Position numbers and translations under genes: made by a program
Shown here: piece after piece, positions 34,140-46,252 of the stretch
Position numbering within the stretch: position 1 is the first letter of the stretch
Layout: each line of letters opens with the position of its first letter
The notes under the pieces: model-generated
Seen by the model: only the letters and a program-made list of their open reading frames with translations
Told to the model about the DNA's origin: nothing
Databases searched by the model: none
Assembly: GCA_020080175.1 (NCBI GenBank)
Contig: JAGHQL010000001.1
Location: forward strand, 124,001-188,000
Direction of reading: 5' to 3'
Length of the DNA stretch: 64,000 bases
From: Glutinoglossum americanum
Lineage: Eukaryota; Ascomycota; Geoglossomycetes; Geoglossales; Geoglossaceae

Positions 34140-36715
34140 ATGGCCGCTCAGCAGAGCTTTTCGTGCGCCTGCCTATGCCCCCCTCTGAATTGTCACTGAT
34201 TTGAAGCGTAGCATCAATGTCAACGATCCGGGACTCATCACACTCGTAAATAAACTGCAAGATGTGTTCACTACGGTTGGAGTATGTATTACCCAGGGCG
34301 CCATACTAAGAAAGCTACAGAGCGGATGGGAGAAGGCAGGCGATGCTGACGCTGGCTTTATAAACCAGGTACAAAACCCGATAGACTTACCACAAATTGT
34401 TGTCGTTGGTTCACAATCAAGTGGGAAGAGTTCTGTATTGGAAAATATAGTAGGGAGAGACTTGTACATTCCGCCCTGTTTTGAAGATGTCAAAGAGGAA
34501 GAATGCTCAGGGAACACTTGTGCTAACTTTCAGCCTGCAGTCTCCCACGAGGCACGGGAATCGTTACGAGACGGCCTCTAGTACTACAGCTTATTAACCG
34601 TGTCCCGCATAAATCTGAGCAGATCAACGGAGTTAAGGAGGAGATCAAGACGACTGATTCCGCATCAAATGCTGACGAGTGGGGCGAGTTCCTTCATATT
34701 CCTGGTCAGAAGTACTTCGATTTCAACAAAATTCGAGATGAGATTGTTCGAGAAACCGAATCGAAAACTGGTCGGAATGCTGGCATATCACCCGCCCCCA
34801 TCAACCTTCGGATATACTCTCCGAACGTTCTCACGCTAACTTTAGTTGATCTGCCTGGGTTGACAAAAGTGCCAGTTGGGGACCAGCCGAAAGATATCGA
34901 AAGGCAAATCAGGGAGATGGTGCTGAAACAGATTAGCAAGCCGAATGCCATTATTCTAGCTGTTACAGCAGCGAATACGGATCTAGCCAACTCCGATGGG
35001 TTAAAACTGGCGAGAGAAGTTGACCCAGAAGGCCAGCGGACAATAGGCGTACTCACTAAAGTCGACCTCATGGACGACGGCACGGATGTAGTTGACATAC
35101 TGGCGGGAAGGATTATCCCTCTGCGATTGGGCTATGTTCCCGTGGTCAACCGTGGCCAACGAGATATCGATAACAGGAAAGCGATCTCTGTTGCACTGGA
35201 AAACGAAAAGAATTTTTTCGATAACCACAAGGCGTATCGCAACAAGAGCTCGTATTGTGGCACGCCATATCTAGCACGGAAGTTAAATATTGTACGCAAT
35301 GATTGCACTTTATCTCGAGAACTAGGAGTGACACTAATATCATCATTAACTTAGATTCTTATGATGCACATCAAACAAACACTTCCCGACATCAAGGCCC
35401 GCATTTCTACTTCTCTTCAGAAGTATACTGCTGAGCTTAACCAACTAGGCGATTCAATCCTGGGAAACAGTGCTAATATCGTCCTTAATATTATAACCGA
35501 GTTTTCGAATGAATACCGGACTGTGCTTGAGGGCAAGAACCATGAGCTTTCCAGCGTGGAACTTTCAGGTGGCGCTAGAATCAGTTTCGTCTTTCACGAG
35601 CTGTATGCCAATGGAGTTAAAGCAGTAGACCCCTTCGACCAGGTCAAAGATATTGATATTCGCACCATTATTTACAACTCCTCTGGCTCATCCCCAGCTC
35701 TTTTTGTCGGTGAAGCTGCTTTTGAGTTAATTGTCAAACAACAAATCAAGCGCCTAGAAGACCCTAGTTTAAAGTGCGTCTCTCTAGTATACGACGAACT
35801 TGTTCGGATCCTTTCGCAACTGCTCGGCAAGCAGCTATTCCGCAGATACCCCTTGCTAAAGGAAAAGGTCCACCTGGTCGTCATCAATTTCTTCAAAAAG
35901 GTCATGGATCCAACAAACAAGCTTGTAAGGGACCTGGTTTCCATGGAGGCATGTTATATAAACACAGGACACCCGGATTTTTTGAATGGACACAGGGTGG
36001 GTAAAGTCGTCTCCAGAATATATGAACACACAATTTCTCGCTCCCCCGCGAGCAACTGAGCAAGTCTAACTCGCGTCAGGCAATGGCTATCGTCAATGAG
36101 CGGCATTCGCAATCGAAGCCTACACAAGTTGATCCAAAGACGGGCAAACCCCTGCCCGCATCTGTGGCCGCGACCGGTAGAGCCAGCCCTACAATGGATG
36201 CGTTGCCAGATGGCAACGGAGGCTTCTTTGGAAGCTTTTTTGCGTCGAAAAATAAGAAGAAAATGGCTGCTATGGAACCCCCACCACCGTCACTAAAGGC
36301 TTCTGGGACGCTATCAGAGAGAGAAGGGGTTGAAGTGGAGGTCATCAGTATGCTTTCCTCCGAGTTCGTTACTTAGCTGATGCTCATACAAAGTACAGAA
36401 CTCTTAATAAACTCTTACTATAACATCGTGAGGAGGACGGTGATTGACATGGTGCCAAAGGCAATCATGCTCAACTTAGTGCAGTAGGTTTCGCCCTTAC
36501 GTGTATGTCGCTAATTGGACACTTAAATCTCTGACAAATGGGCCAGATATACGAAGGATGAGATGCAACGCGAACTGCTGGAGAATATGTATCGGACAGA
36601 TGAACTAGACGAGCTTCTTAAGGAGAGCGACTATACAATCCGCCGACGGAAGGAATGTCAGCAGATGGTTGAGTCTTTGACGCGGGCAAGTGAAATCGTT
36701 AGTCAGGTCCAGTGA
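34140..36715 (+). CDS. VPS1: Dynamin-family GTPase VPS1, 8 exons
   Basis: Exons 34140-34162, 34212-34281, 34369-34463, 34541-35291, 35355-35996, 36080-36347, 36399-36483 and 36547-36715 give 700 residues (yeast Vps1 has 704). The GTPase domain shows [12 protein letters not shown] (G1), [12 protein letters not shown] (G2), DLPG (G3) and TKVD (G4). The middle domain and GED follow (ending [30 protein letters not shown]). In place of a PH domain is a short variable insert ([23 protein letters not shown]), as in Vps1 proteins. Vps1 drives membrane scission in vacuolar protein sorting, endocytosis and peroxisome division. Lack of a PH domain and the match to VPS1-type sequence separate it from Dnm1. 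No defect seen. Confidence 0.95.
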
Positions 36716-37272
36716 GGCCAGTTTCCCAGCTCCTCTCCTCGACAGCGATACAAGACCACGTATCGCTTTGGCGTGTCTAGATGGATGGCTTCTCGTTGCT
36801 GCAACCTGCCATTCTAGATTTCTCAAGGCTCAACGTTCAGATACCTCATTTCTCGGCGTTCCTCCCGAACAGTTTCAAGATAATAACCTCACTTTTTTCA
36901 CTTGTTATTCTCAGTAATTGCGGAGGCTTGCTGGGTAAGGAGCGCGTCCGTGGTTCTCAATACATAAATCGTTACTACGAATGACCAAATGAACAGTGTT
37001 CACCAAGAATACCCTGAGTGATTTTCGTGGCGCTTGGTGCGTAGTATACAGAATATGTTAGGAAAGTTTGTCTACCACCTCACCTTATACACAAGTCCCG
37101 GTAGAGAGTATTGGCCACCCCATGTCTTTCTACACGTGACACCATCGCCGACCAATTAAACCTATAATAAGTACAAGCACAACCACAAAGTACATTCACT
37201 CACGCATTTCACGAAGTGTCGACAGGAAAGCAGGCCATCACAGCTAATAGTTGCCTCGTGCTAGCATGAGTA
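36716..37272. other. Intergenic, nothing recognised
   Basis: About 560 bp between VPS1 and the ligase pseudogene. No gene or repeat seen. Confidence 0.5.
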
Positions 37273-40200
37273 ATGCCGTTTGAGTTTGTCTATCTGACTT
37301 GCTCGAGAAACTCGAAGATTACTCAACACACTGCCCCCCATTCCCCGCGAAAACATTGGCGAAATTGTATCAACAAGAAATCAAGCGGTGGTTTGGTAGT
37401 CATTGCACACGCGTTGATGCTTCAGGGCTGGTCTTACTCACGGCACTCTTCCCGGAACAAAGGGCAGATCGCATTTATGGTATCAAAGAGAAAACTCTAG
37501 CTAAATTTTAGGCAGACTGTTGCATCTCGGAATATCTCGAATCAAGGAGCTGGATAAATGGACCATACCAGGATATGGAGACCTAGGGGCTTGCGTTGAG
37601 AGGGTTCAAATGTAGGCCGTAAGAGATCCCCTGTATTACAACCTGAAAACAACTTAGCTTAGGTTTACCATAGGAAATGCCAAGAGCATTGGATGAAGTC
37701 ACGTTAGAAGAGGTAGACAGTGCTTTGCAGACCATAGCAGCTGGATATCGGTTTTCTAATCCAGACGTACAATAAAATGACCTGCGACACGTCCAAAGAA
37801 GTCCTGGGCATATACTGGCTCGCATTTTCGTACGGTTGCAATCTTGTGAAGCCAAGTGGCTAACGAGGATGATTCTAAAGAACTATCTTCCAGTCCTCAT
37901 TCCCAAACATATCACGTTCAGGGCTTACCATTTCCTACTGCCTGCGATTCTTAAAATCCAATCGTCCTTTAGGGACGCTTTGGACCTGTTGGGCCATGCT
38001 GCGAATAATCCACTTTCTAAGATCCCACCGAAGCCACCACATGGAATGGCGAAAGCTATGTTTCAATTTGCTATGGAGTAATTCGAGCCAAAGATTGTTG
38101 CCAAGGTTGGCAGAGCGACCTTCTTCAAGGCCAGGGTAGGCACTTCGCATAGATTCTTCTTCCAGCTTTACAAAGCTTACCGTTAGGCAGTCAACGAAGC
38201 ACTGTGTTCAGTGGCCAATTGCAGGCGGATGAGCTTGGAACGGAAATACGATGGCGGTGGGTGAACTTTCTGTTTTCTATGCTCCACACGCTGATGAGCC
38301 GTGCTTCAGAATATTGCCAGATACACATCGACCTCTCTCGCGGTGAGAATTGGCTCAAGATCTTCTCAAAGAGCGGGAAGGACTCAATTCAGGATCGACA
38401 GGGGGTGCATGAGTAAGTGTCCCAGGTTTGCTATCCACATTCCCCGGGAGATCAGCTACACACTCGCAGTCTCGGTTTTATTGCGTCTTGGATCCTAGTT
38501 GGTATAGGGATCACTTCAGATATACAGGCCTATTAACAGCCTTTTCTCCAGGGTCATCCGTGCGTGTCTTAGAATCGGCCAACCAGACTACAAGTTCCTT
38601 AGCAAATGTATCCTAGAGGGGGAACTGCTTGTTTTCAACGACAACGTTTGTTGATATCCTTACCATAACACAGCGCCATAGCTGACTCAAGCATCCTATC
38701 AAACAGGACCAAAGGATCCTCGAGTTCCATAAACTCAGAAAGCATGTTTCCTGCTCTGGGTCATTTATTGGAACAGAGAAAGACTCGCAGCAAGTAATAA
38801 GCTTCCTCAGGTGTATTTTGGAATACACCTCTGGCATCTACAGGGCGCACGAGTGCGAGCACCTCATGATAGCTTTCTTTGATGTACTGCTTATAGACTA
38901 TCAACCCGTTCTTTCAAAGAAATATGATGAAGGAAGGCCCTAGAATCGCTCATCGCAGTATCCCCCGGCAGAGCTGAGCTAGCACATCACCAGGAAATTT
39001 GCTTTTCTTCTCCGAATGCTATAAGCCAACTAAGAGAGGCATTCTCCAAGGGTATAGCATCTCGTTGGGAGGGCTTTGTGCTCAAGCCTTGTGATGACCC
39101 ATATTTTGTGTGGAAAGAGGATACAATGGAACCCGGGATTTTAAAGGGTGCTGGATCAAGCTTAAGAAAGATTACATCACCGGCATGGGCGACGATGTTG
39201 ATTTTGCTATTGTTGGAGCGGGCTACGATTGCAATAGAGCCCAGAATCTCGTTGGTGTCGAGCCGCTTCGATGGACGACCTTTCACATTGCATGTCTGGA
39301 GAATAAGATCGATATAATGCGTGCGGTTCGGGTCCAGGTCATGCTACAAAGTCGTTGATGCTTTAAGCGAGACTATCAGAAATGATGATATCCAGAAACT
39401 CAACGAGATAGGCCAGTTCGGATTTAAGGCGTTTGATCCAGCCAGCACATATGAGGAGGTTGATATTAAAGTTGATGTAAGGTTGAAGTGCGCTATGAAC
39501 GTCTATTTCACTATTCCATTCGTCGTGGAAGTGATTGGGGGAGGGTACGAAAAGTTGCCCAACACAACATATTGGACCCTTCGTTGGCCACGTGTGACGA
39601 AGATTCACTTGGATAGGCCTTTCAGGATATAACTAGTTTTGCAGAGTTCCAAGAGCTTGCCGAAAAGGCCGTAAATCGTCCCACCAATGGTGCCGACGAG
39701 AATAAGGCCTGACTGGACATACTAGAACAAGCGGATCTCGGAAAGAAAGGCGCAGAGGCAGTCCTAGATGCCTCGAGTGCACAATTGATGGCATTGGACA
39801 GTGCGCTCACCTTAGGGAATGGCCCACTTAGAAAGCGCAGACACCGGAATCCGTCTATCGCGAATCCGGCGCAAGTTGATACATTGGGCCATCTACTAGA
39901 CAGCCATCTAGGGGTCTCGAAAGCTCCCCCGAAGCGGATCAAGCATGCAGACATCCCCCAAAGCTCGCTGCTTCCACTCGCCGACAGTTTCGCGCTCCAG
40001 AATCAAGGGGGAGTTTGTGAGCCTATTGAGCGCAACGCAGAGGGGCTTAACTCTGAAATTTCCTGTCAGGAGCCCCATGGGGGCGTTCTAACATTCGACT
40101 CGACCCCGCTAGCTCTACTGGAGACCCTACCCACCATAATTCCCGTTCCCCTGACAGGTGTTACTAGTGCCTCGTTGCAACAGCAATCCACTTATTCCAT

Positions 40201-40821
40201 CTCTGCTTGTGTCAGCTCTAGTTACGGCCAAACAACCAAGGGGAAAATTCATTTGAGAGAAAAATGGGACAAAGGAAAATTAGGAAGCCAACATTTCATT
40301 GCCGCCACCCCACCTCAAATCTCCAAATCAACTGCAAGCTCGCCACGGAAGCTTCCCCAAATGGCCAGTGACCCAGCAGAACTCGAGACGGGCGTTTGTG
40401 CGCGTTGTCCACGCGCCGTGTTCTATTCCTCAAGGCTTGTCACCGAATCTCCTCCGCCTTCATCCGTCCCCGTTGTCTGCCCCCTTAAAAATACAATTAT
40501 TCCGCTTAGTTCTTACGTGGCTGGCATGCCATACCTGACAGGGGATTTATTGCCCACCCACGGCGCAACATTCTTCCTTGCGGCTGAATTCAAGCGGGTC
40601 ATAGACACGGGCTTAGTCGTGGAAGGAATGAAAAGGCTCGTTTTGGTTGAGGAGAACCGCCGTGGGATCTTGAGGAGGTGGTTAGGGTGATAGTAGGGCT
40701 TGGGTTGGAGGAGGAAAGGATCGGAGTATATGATTGGCGATTCTTAGAGGAGGTGGCGAGGCATGAAAAGGGCGAAAAGCCCGACGTAGGATGGGGGGAG
40801 CTCTTAATCTGTGATTCTTGA
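37273..40821 (+). pseudogene. Decayed third ATP-dependent DNA ligase (ligase IV-like fungal family)
   Basis: Homology to the Pezizomycotina-specific ATP-dependent DNA ligase (neither LIG1 nor LIG4) runs through the whole stretch. It covers the N-terminal domain (DLLEKLEDYSTHCPPFPAKT), the adenylation motif RMSLERKYDGE with the catalytic lysine codon at ~38244, IQIFSKSGKDS-like KIFSKSGKDS, EGELLVFND, RWEGFVLKPCDDPYF, CWIKLKKDYITGMGD, and a long Ser/Pro-rich C-terminus. Several introns still have usable splice sites (after KAR, after KYDG, after VFNDN). But the frame is broken repeatedly: shifts near 37308, 37510, 38935, 39130, 39328, 39630 and 40675, and in-frame stops at 37773, 38079 and 39710. 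With about ten breaks it cannot make the full enzyme. The decay pattern is indels and point changes, not RIP. Confidence 0.82.
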
Positions 40822-41260
40822 TGGCGAAGCTCAGACAGCGCCGCCATTGAATTGTTTAGTTGAGCGAGGCGTTTGGCGTGCTGACCTGCTAAATGCCCTA
40901 TTTGCCTTAGGAGTCCATACATAACATACATGGCAATACAATATCTCTAGTGGTTGCTAAGCGGCACTGTGCCGAGGCCACCCGCCATTGAGACAAGGCC
41001 AACTGACATGAGGGGTTCACTTATATGGATGGTCCGGCGGGTTGTATTTTCCCCTTCTTACATCCCCGCCACCCCTTTTCGGTACTGAAACGGTAACAAC
41101 TGCAAAGTGAGAGCCAGTCTCCAAGCGCATCGCCCACTACAAAGATTTTGATATTTATTTATTTTCTTCCGGTGCTCTATAAGGGAGCGCCAAATCCTGG
41201 AAGTCATGGGCAAAAATGAGATCGGCTACACCATAGACAAAGGTAATCAACCCTTTTGCT

Positions 41261-42368
41261 CTACTTCTGCCGTTTGTAAATCTTCTGCAGAAACCCCTCA
41301 AAGACACTCTTCTTCAGACCCTCCTCCTCGTTCACCTCCGCAATCAGCCTCCTGATTTCTCCCACCCTTTCCTCCTCATACGCCTTATACACCTCCTCGA
41401 GCTTCATCTCCGCGTAGATCTGCTTCACCCGTAACTCCTTTTCCGTGTCTTTTATCCCGTAGTTCGCGTCAAGTACGGCCCTCTGCTCTGGGCTCGCACA
41501 CTTTAGCGCTTGGTTGATCAGCCAGCTGCATTTGTTGTCCTGGATGTCGGTACCGATTTTGCCGATTGTCTCGGGGGAACCGAAGGCGTCAAGGTAGTCA
41601 TCCTGGGCCTGGAAGTACTCTCCAAGAGGAATAAGGACATCTTTAGCTTGTTGGAGGTTCTTGGGGGTTGCGAATCCGGCTAGATGGAGGGCTAGGGCGA
41701 CAGGAAGGTAGAAGGAGTAGTAGGCTGTCTTATAGATGACGATAAAGGTAAACTTTTCCATAGAGAAAGACGTGAGGTCAACTTTATCCTCGGGAGCAGT
41801 AAGGAGATCCATCAGCTGGCCAAGTTCAGTTTGCAACGTCACTTCGTGGAAGAGCTCCAGAAGATCAACATAGGACTTTTCTTCGCGAAAGTATTTTTTG
41901 AGTAGGAGGAATATGGCGGACTCCAGCATGAGAGCATCGTTAATAGCAATCATGCCTACAGATGGCATCAAATACCAGCATGGGGAGCCACGGCGAGTCT
42001 TGGATGAGTCCATGATATCGTCGGAGACCAAAAAGAAAGCTTGGAGCAGCTCAGTACACCACCCCAATGTGGCACTGCGGAAATACTCCTGTTCATTGAG
42101 AGGACGGTTAAGGAGGAGAGAACAGGTATCGACCACAGAAATGCCCCGATTGCATTTCCCACCAACCGTGTTGTGATTGAGACTCTAGGATTCACAATAG
42201 TTTCAGTCCGGGATAAAGGAGAAAGGGGAGTGTTCAGATTAATATTATCATTACCTGGCGATACCAATTCAGACCATTTTCAGGGACGCCATATGCCTTT
42301 GCGTGACCAACGAGGTCATCCACGAGTTGAGGAAACACGGACTCAAATTCCTTTAGAGTGGTCGGCAT
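41261..42368 (-). CDS. ERG20: Farnesyl diphosphate synthase, 2 exons
   Basis: Exons 42368-42255 and 42184-41261 give 345 residues, the usual length. The start is the ATG of [19 protein letters not shown]. Both aspartate-rich motifs are intact: DDIMD (first, in [17 protein letters not shown]) and DDYLD (second, in [15 protein letters not shown]), along with [15 protein letters not shown] and the C-terminal KIYKRQK typical of eukaryotic FPP synthases. The enzyme condenses dimethylallyl and isopentenyl diphosphate to farnesyl diphosphate for sterols, prenylation and ubiquinone. It is transcribed divergently from APC8, with 268 bp between start codons. The stop converges on the ligase pseudogene, 440 bp away. 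Confidence 0.96.
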
Positions 42369-42636
42369 CCTGTCTTGATGTAGAGAAGAATGAAGGTTAA
42401 CTTGTGGGGGTGAAATCCTGGTGGGGCAGCGTCAATGGCGGTTATGCCAAGCCGGCAAGCCAATCCGTCTCCCATAACACCAGTCAGCATCCCACTCTTT
42501 TGATTGCCAACAAACTTGCGTTCGCCAAGGTAGCTAACTCGACAGGATTGCTAGTTGTTTGACAAAAAAATACCTGAGGTTCGGCCAGAAGCCGCAGTGC
42601 AGCCGTGGTGGTACTGCAGCCATTCACATCAACAAC
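42369..42636. promoter_or_regulatory. Divergent promoter of ERG20 and APC8
   Basis: The 268 bp between the two start codons must hold both promoters and leaders. I see no clear TATA box or sterol-response element. Confidence 0.5.
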
Positions 42637-44850
42637 ATGACCGGACTTAGTTCACGAGATTCAGAATTACTTCGTGCAACTCTACAGGATGCCATAGTAA
42701 AATGTTCAGAGAGGTGTTTATATCAATCTGCTAAATGGTCCTCTTTACAATCTATATATCTATAGCTAGGATGGTGCTGATATAGCCATTAATTATTAGG
42801 GCAGCTGAACTACTCACCTCTCTCTCTCCGCCATCAGATATCACCCCTAGTTCCGACACTGAGGAAGACTCCCAGATGTCAGATGATATTAACCCACCGT
42901 TGTCAGGTCCAATTCCTATCGTCGTAACATCGAATACCAACCCTCGAGAAGCCCGTCTAGAAACCCAAGAGGCAAACAGATATCTCCTCGCAAAATCGTA
43001 TTTCGACTGCCGAGAATACGACCGTTGTGCCGCCATCTTCATTCCAGAGAACCCAGCAATTAAGATGCAGTCATCGTTAAAGGGAAAGTCGAAGGCGTCT
43101 ACACCTGGATCGGCTTACAACCCTGCCGCCTCAAAACATCCATACCTTCAATTGAGTCAGAAATCATTATTTTTGGCTCTGTACGCGAAACTCATGGCTG
43201 GCGAGAAGCGCAGGGATGAAGATAGTGAAATGATCCTTGGTCCTGCGGATGGTGGTTCGACGGTAAATGCGCAGCTTGGAACGATTACAAAAGGATTAGA
43301 AGACTGGTTTGCCGGGTTAAACCAGGAAGATAGCATAGTTGGAGAGAGCCAGGGTTGGCTAGAATATTTGTCAGTCCGGAAAGCCCTGAACAATCCCTCT
43401 CGTCTTGAGCTGGGCAATTTCTATATAGGGCACTGGTCTAACCGATGAGATTCGGTCAGATATGGAATTGTGCTTTGTAAAGCCAAGAACGAGGAGGAAG
43501 CGAAGAAATGGTTAACTAGGAGCGTGAGCCTATACCCATACAATTGGGGTGCATGGCAAGAATTGGGCTTGATGCTGGAAACAGTGGACGACGTAAGTTA
43601 ATATCTAACGCCTGGAGACCTCCAAGAATACTTGTTGAGTGCTAACGACTAAATTTACAACCATAGCTCAACAAGATAACTCCTCTCCTCCCGAAGAATA
43701 TCATGACACTCATGTTCCACCTATACACTAGCCAGGAACTGTACCAATCGACGTATGTTGTTCATAATCAGTTGACGGAATTAGAGGGTGTCTTTCCAAA
43801 CAGTCAGTGGCTAAAAACGCAACGCGCCCTCCTTTTCTACCATTCGAGAGGCATGCTTTTATCTAGTCCACTAAACCAACCCCATGTGCTAATGTATATC
43901 CAGATTTCGATGAAGCAGAATCAATTTTTTCAGCCCTAATGCAAAGAGACCCTTATCGCACAGATGCCCTCGATCACTACTCAAACATCCTCTACGTGAT
44001 GGCCAACCGTCCCAAACTCGCCTTCCTTGCCCAGCTCGCCACAGCGTGTGATAAATTCCGTCCAGAGACGTGCTGTGTGGTGGGTAATTACTATTCTCTC
44101 AAATCTGAACACGAAAAGGCGGTAATGTACTTCCGCCGTGCCTTAACCCTGGATCGTGGCTTCCTTACGGCCTGGACGCTCATGGGGCATGAGTATGTCG
44201 AAATGAAGAATACCCACGCAGCAATCGAGGCATATAGGCGCGCTGTTGATATTAATCGCAAGGACTATCGGGCATGGTATGGTCTCGGCCAGACTTATGA
44301 GGTCCTTGAAATGCATTACTATGCTCTGTTCTACTACCAAAGGGCTGCGAGCCTGAAGCCCTATGACCCTAAGATGTGGCAAGCCGTCGGAGCCTGTCTT
44401 GACAAGATGAATAGGCCACGGGAAGCAATCAAGGCTCACAAACGAGCGTTGATCGCGGGTTACGACCGAGATCCTAGCAGCTCATTCGGTGGGGCCGATG
44501 CCAGGGAAGATGGGCAAGGAGTGTCAGATCCCGAAACGTTGTACCAGATTGCACTCATGCATGAAAAACTTGGGGAATACGCTGAGGCAGCCGCATACAT
44601 GTCCATGACGCTAGCCTGCGAGGAAGGACCGGGCGATGACGCCGACGGCGGGACACCGAGCCATGGGGTGGGTGTTACCATGACGACCTCAAGGGCAAGG
44701 ATGTGGCTGGCAAGGTGGGAGTTTAGCCGCGAAAATCTCGGCAGGGCGATGGAATTAGCGACAGAATTATGTCAAGACGGAGTAGAAGTGGAGGAAGCTA
44801 AGGCATTGGTGAGGGATTTGAGGAGCCGAATGGAGGGCGAAAGAAGTTAG
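42637..44850 (+). CDS. CDC23: Anaphase-promoting complex subunit 8 (CDC23), TPR protein, 5 exons
   Basis: Exons 42637-42737, 42800-43369, 43460-43592, 43667-43850 and 43904-44850 give 644 residues. The N-terminus ([35 protein letters not shown]) and the C-terminal array of tetratricopeptide repeats identify APC8. The repeats include [54 protein letters not shown] and [28 protein letters not shown]8 is a scaffold TPR subunit of the anaphase-promoting complex ubiquitin ligase in the nucleus. The fourth intron (43851-43903) has a GC donor (GAG|GCATGC) and a CTAAT branch; splicing there restores [19 protein letters not shown], a conserved stretch. Donors GTCCTC and GTCAGT of earlier introns are also atypical. 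Confidence 0.94.
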
Positions 44851-46252
44851 ACTGATATGACGAAGGCCGGTGAGCTCGGAGTAGATGGCGGTTCTCTTCA
44901 TCCTTGTAGTGCGGAGTTTGGGAGGCATAGTGGAATTGGGTCGTGTAGGAGTAAGCAAGCGTTCTCGTTCACGGTAGTCCTACCCTCTATAAATATCCTC
45001 TTAATTCCTTGCCGCCACTATTCAATCCTGGCGTACTGGCGATAATTCCTTACATTCATGTCGCTATTGCCGACCACATGCCAAGGAGGTACTGAGGAGG
45101 CAAAAGCTCAGCCGGTGTGTAGAAAGATGTTGAATTGGGACGGGGGCAAGCTTCGTTAATAAAGTTGCCCTTGTCAAACCTATGGCTAATGGCGGGCCAG
45201 TATTGATTGATACTATATAATAGTGTAAATGCGGGTATAAAATTATCTCTATTGATTGGATTGTCTAGGAAAAATTAATCGATTAACAAAATCCACACCT
45301 ACTCTTCCCCACAGGAATCCTATACTCTACTTCAATCAAGACGGTGTAGCTCTTCCAACCATTTGCAGAAGTCCGTGGGCTTCCCCCCCCCACTCTTCTC
45401 GTGAAGGTGCACCGGAAGGTGAGACTCCGCGGCATGCTCTTGATATTTCCACGTGCTTGCTCGGGGGTTATGGCATGGATATCCTCCAGGGCACTGGCGT
45501 CTATTGCTTGAAACTTAGATCGGGCCATAGCTCAGCTATGAGGCCAGTTCTAACTAAGACCGTGGTGCCCTTTGCGGCAGCCGAAAGTTGCTCTGTAAAC
45601 GGGTAGGCCAATTGGACCATTGGACTCCCCCTGGGCGACTTTGCTACCTGAATGGCTATCTGGAAAGCCGGCCCCCCACAGCCCGCAGTATCGGAAGTGT
45701 TCCGCGCAGTTTGAGTGATATTGGGGTAACTCCCCGTGTTATCCGACGATAAAATGAAAATCGTGGTTGGGGAATTACCCCAAGAAAATAAACAATATCC
45801 TTCGAATTATACTAGAGCTTGGGCTTCGCAATTTCTTTTCTTTTTTTTTTCTTGATCTCCCATTTATCATCTGCCTTTTCAAGAAATAATAGTTCAAGTA
45901 GCCTGGAAAGTTTGTGGTTCACATAAAAAATAACTAAAATCGACAAGAAACAGCAGAATAGGCACTTAATGATTCTTGTAAATGCAAAGATCAGGGTTAC
46001 CATGCAGGTAGGGGAATAAACAGACGATGCGTAAACAGCCTTCCTATAGGAAAAAAGAAGGGAAGGCGGCCCCCGAAAAATGGAAAACCCCGGATTGTGC
46101 AATGTGGGCGGAGCAAAGGGTGATTGTGCTACCAGACATCCGGAGGTCGAAATGAACAACAGGCACCATTTCCCTACTTTGTACTTCATTATATACACCA
46201 CACACGAACCCCTCCGAATCTAGCTTATGAGCGATCAACACATCGCTAGTTA
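44851..46252. other. Intergenic, no convincing gene
   Basis: 1.4 kb between the convergent APC8 and glycogen synthase genes. An 81-codon minus-strand frame at 45283-45528 starting MARSKFQAIDASALED is coding-like in composition, but I recognise no family. A fold-back element sits at 45721-45783 (separate entry). Confidence 0.4.
45721..45783. repeat. 63-bp fold-back with 15-bp arms
   Basis: Left arm TTGGGGTAACTCCCC (45721-45735) and right arm GGGGAATTACCCCAA (45769-45783) are inverted repeats with 14 of 15 bases paired. Inside them CGACGAT and ATCGTGG extend the pairing. It could be a tiny MITE, a terminator-like structure between two convergent genes, or chance. Confidence 0.55.

Noticed and set aside
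45283-45528. 81-codon minus-strand frame MARSKFQAIDASALED..
   Set aside because: Looks coding-like but too short, with no family recognised and no flanking exons that extend it.
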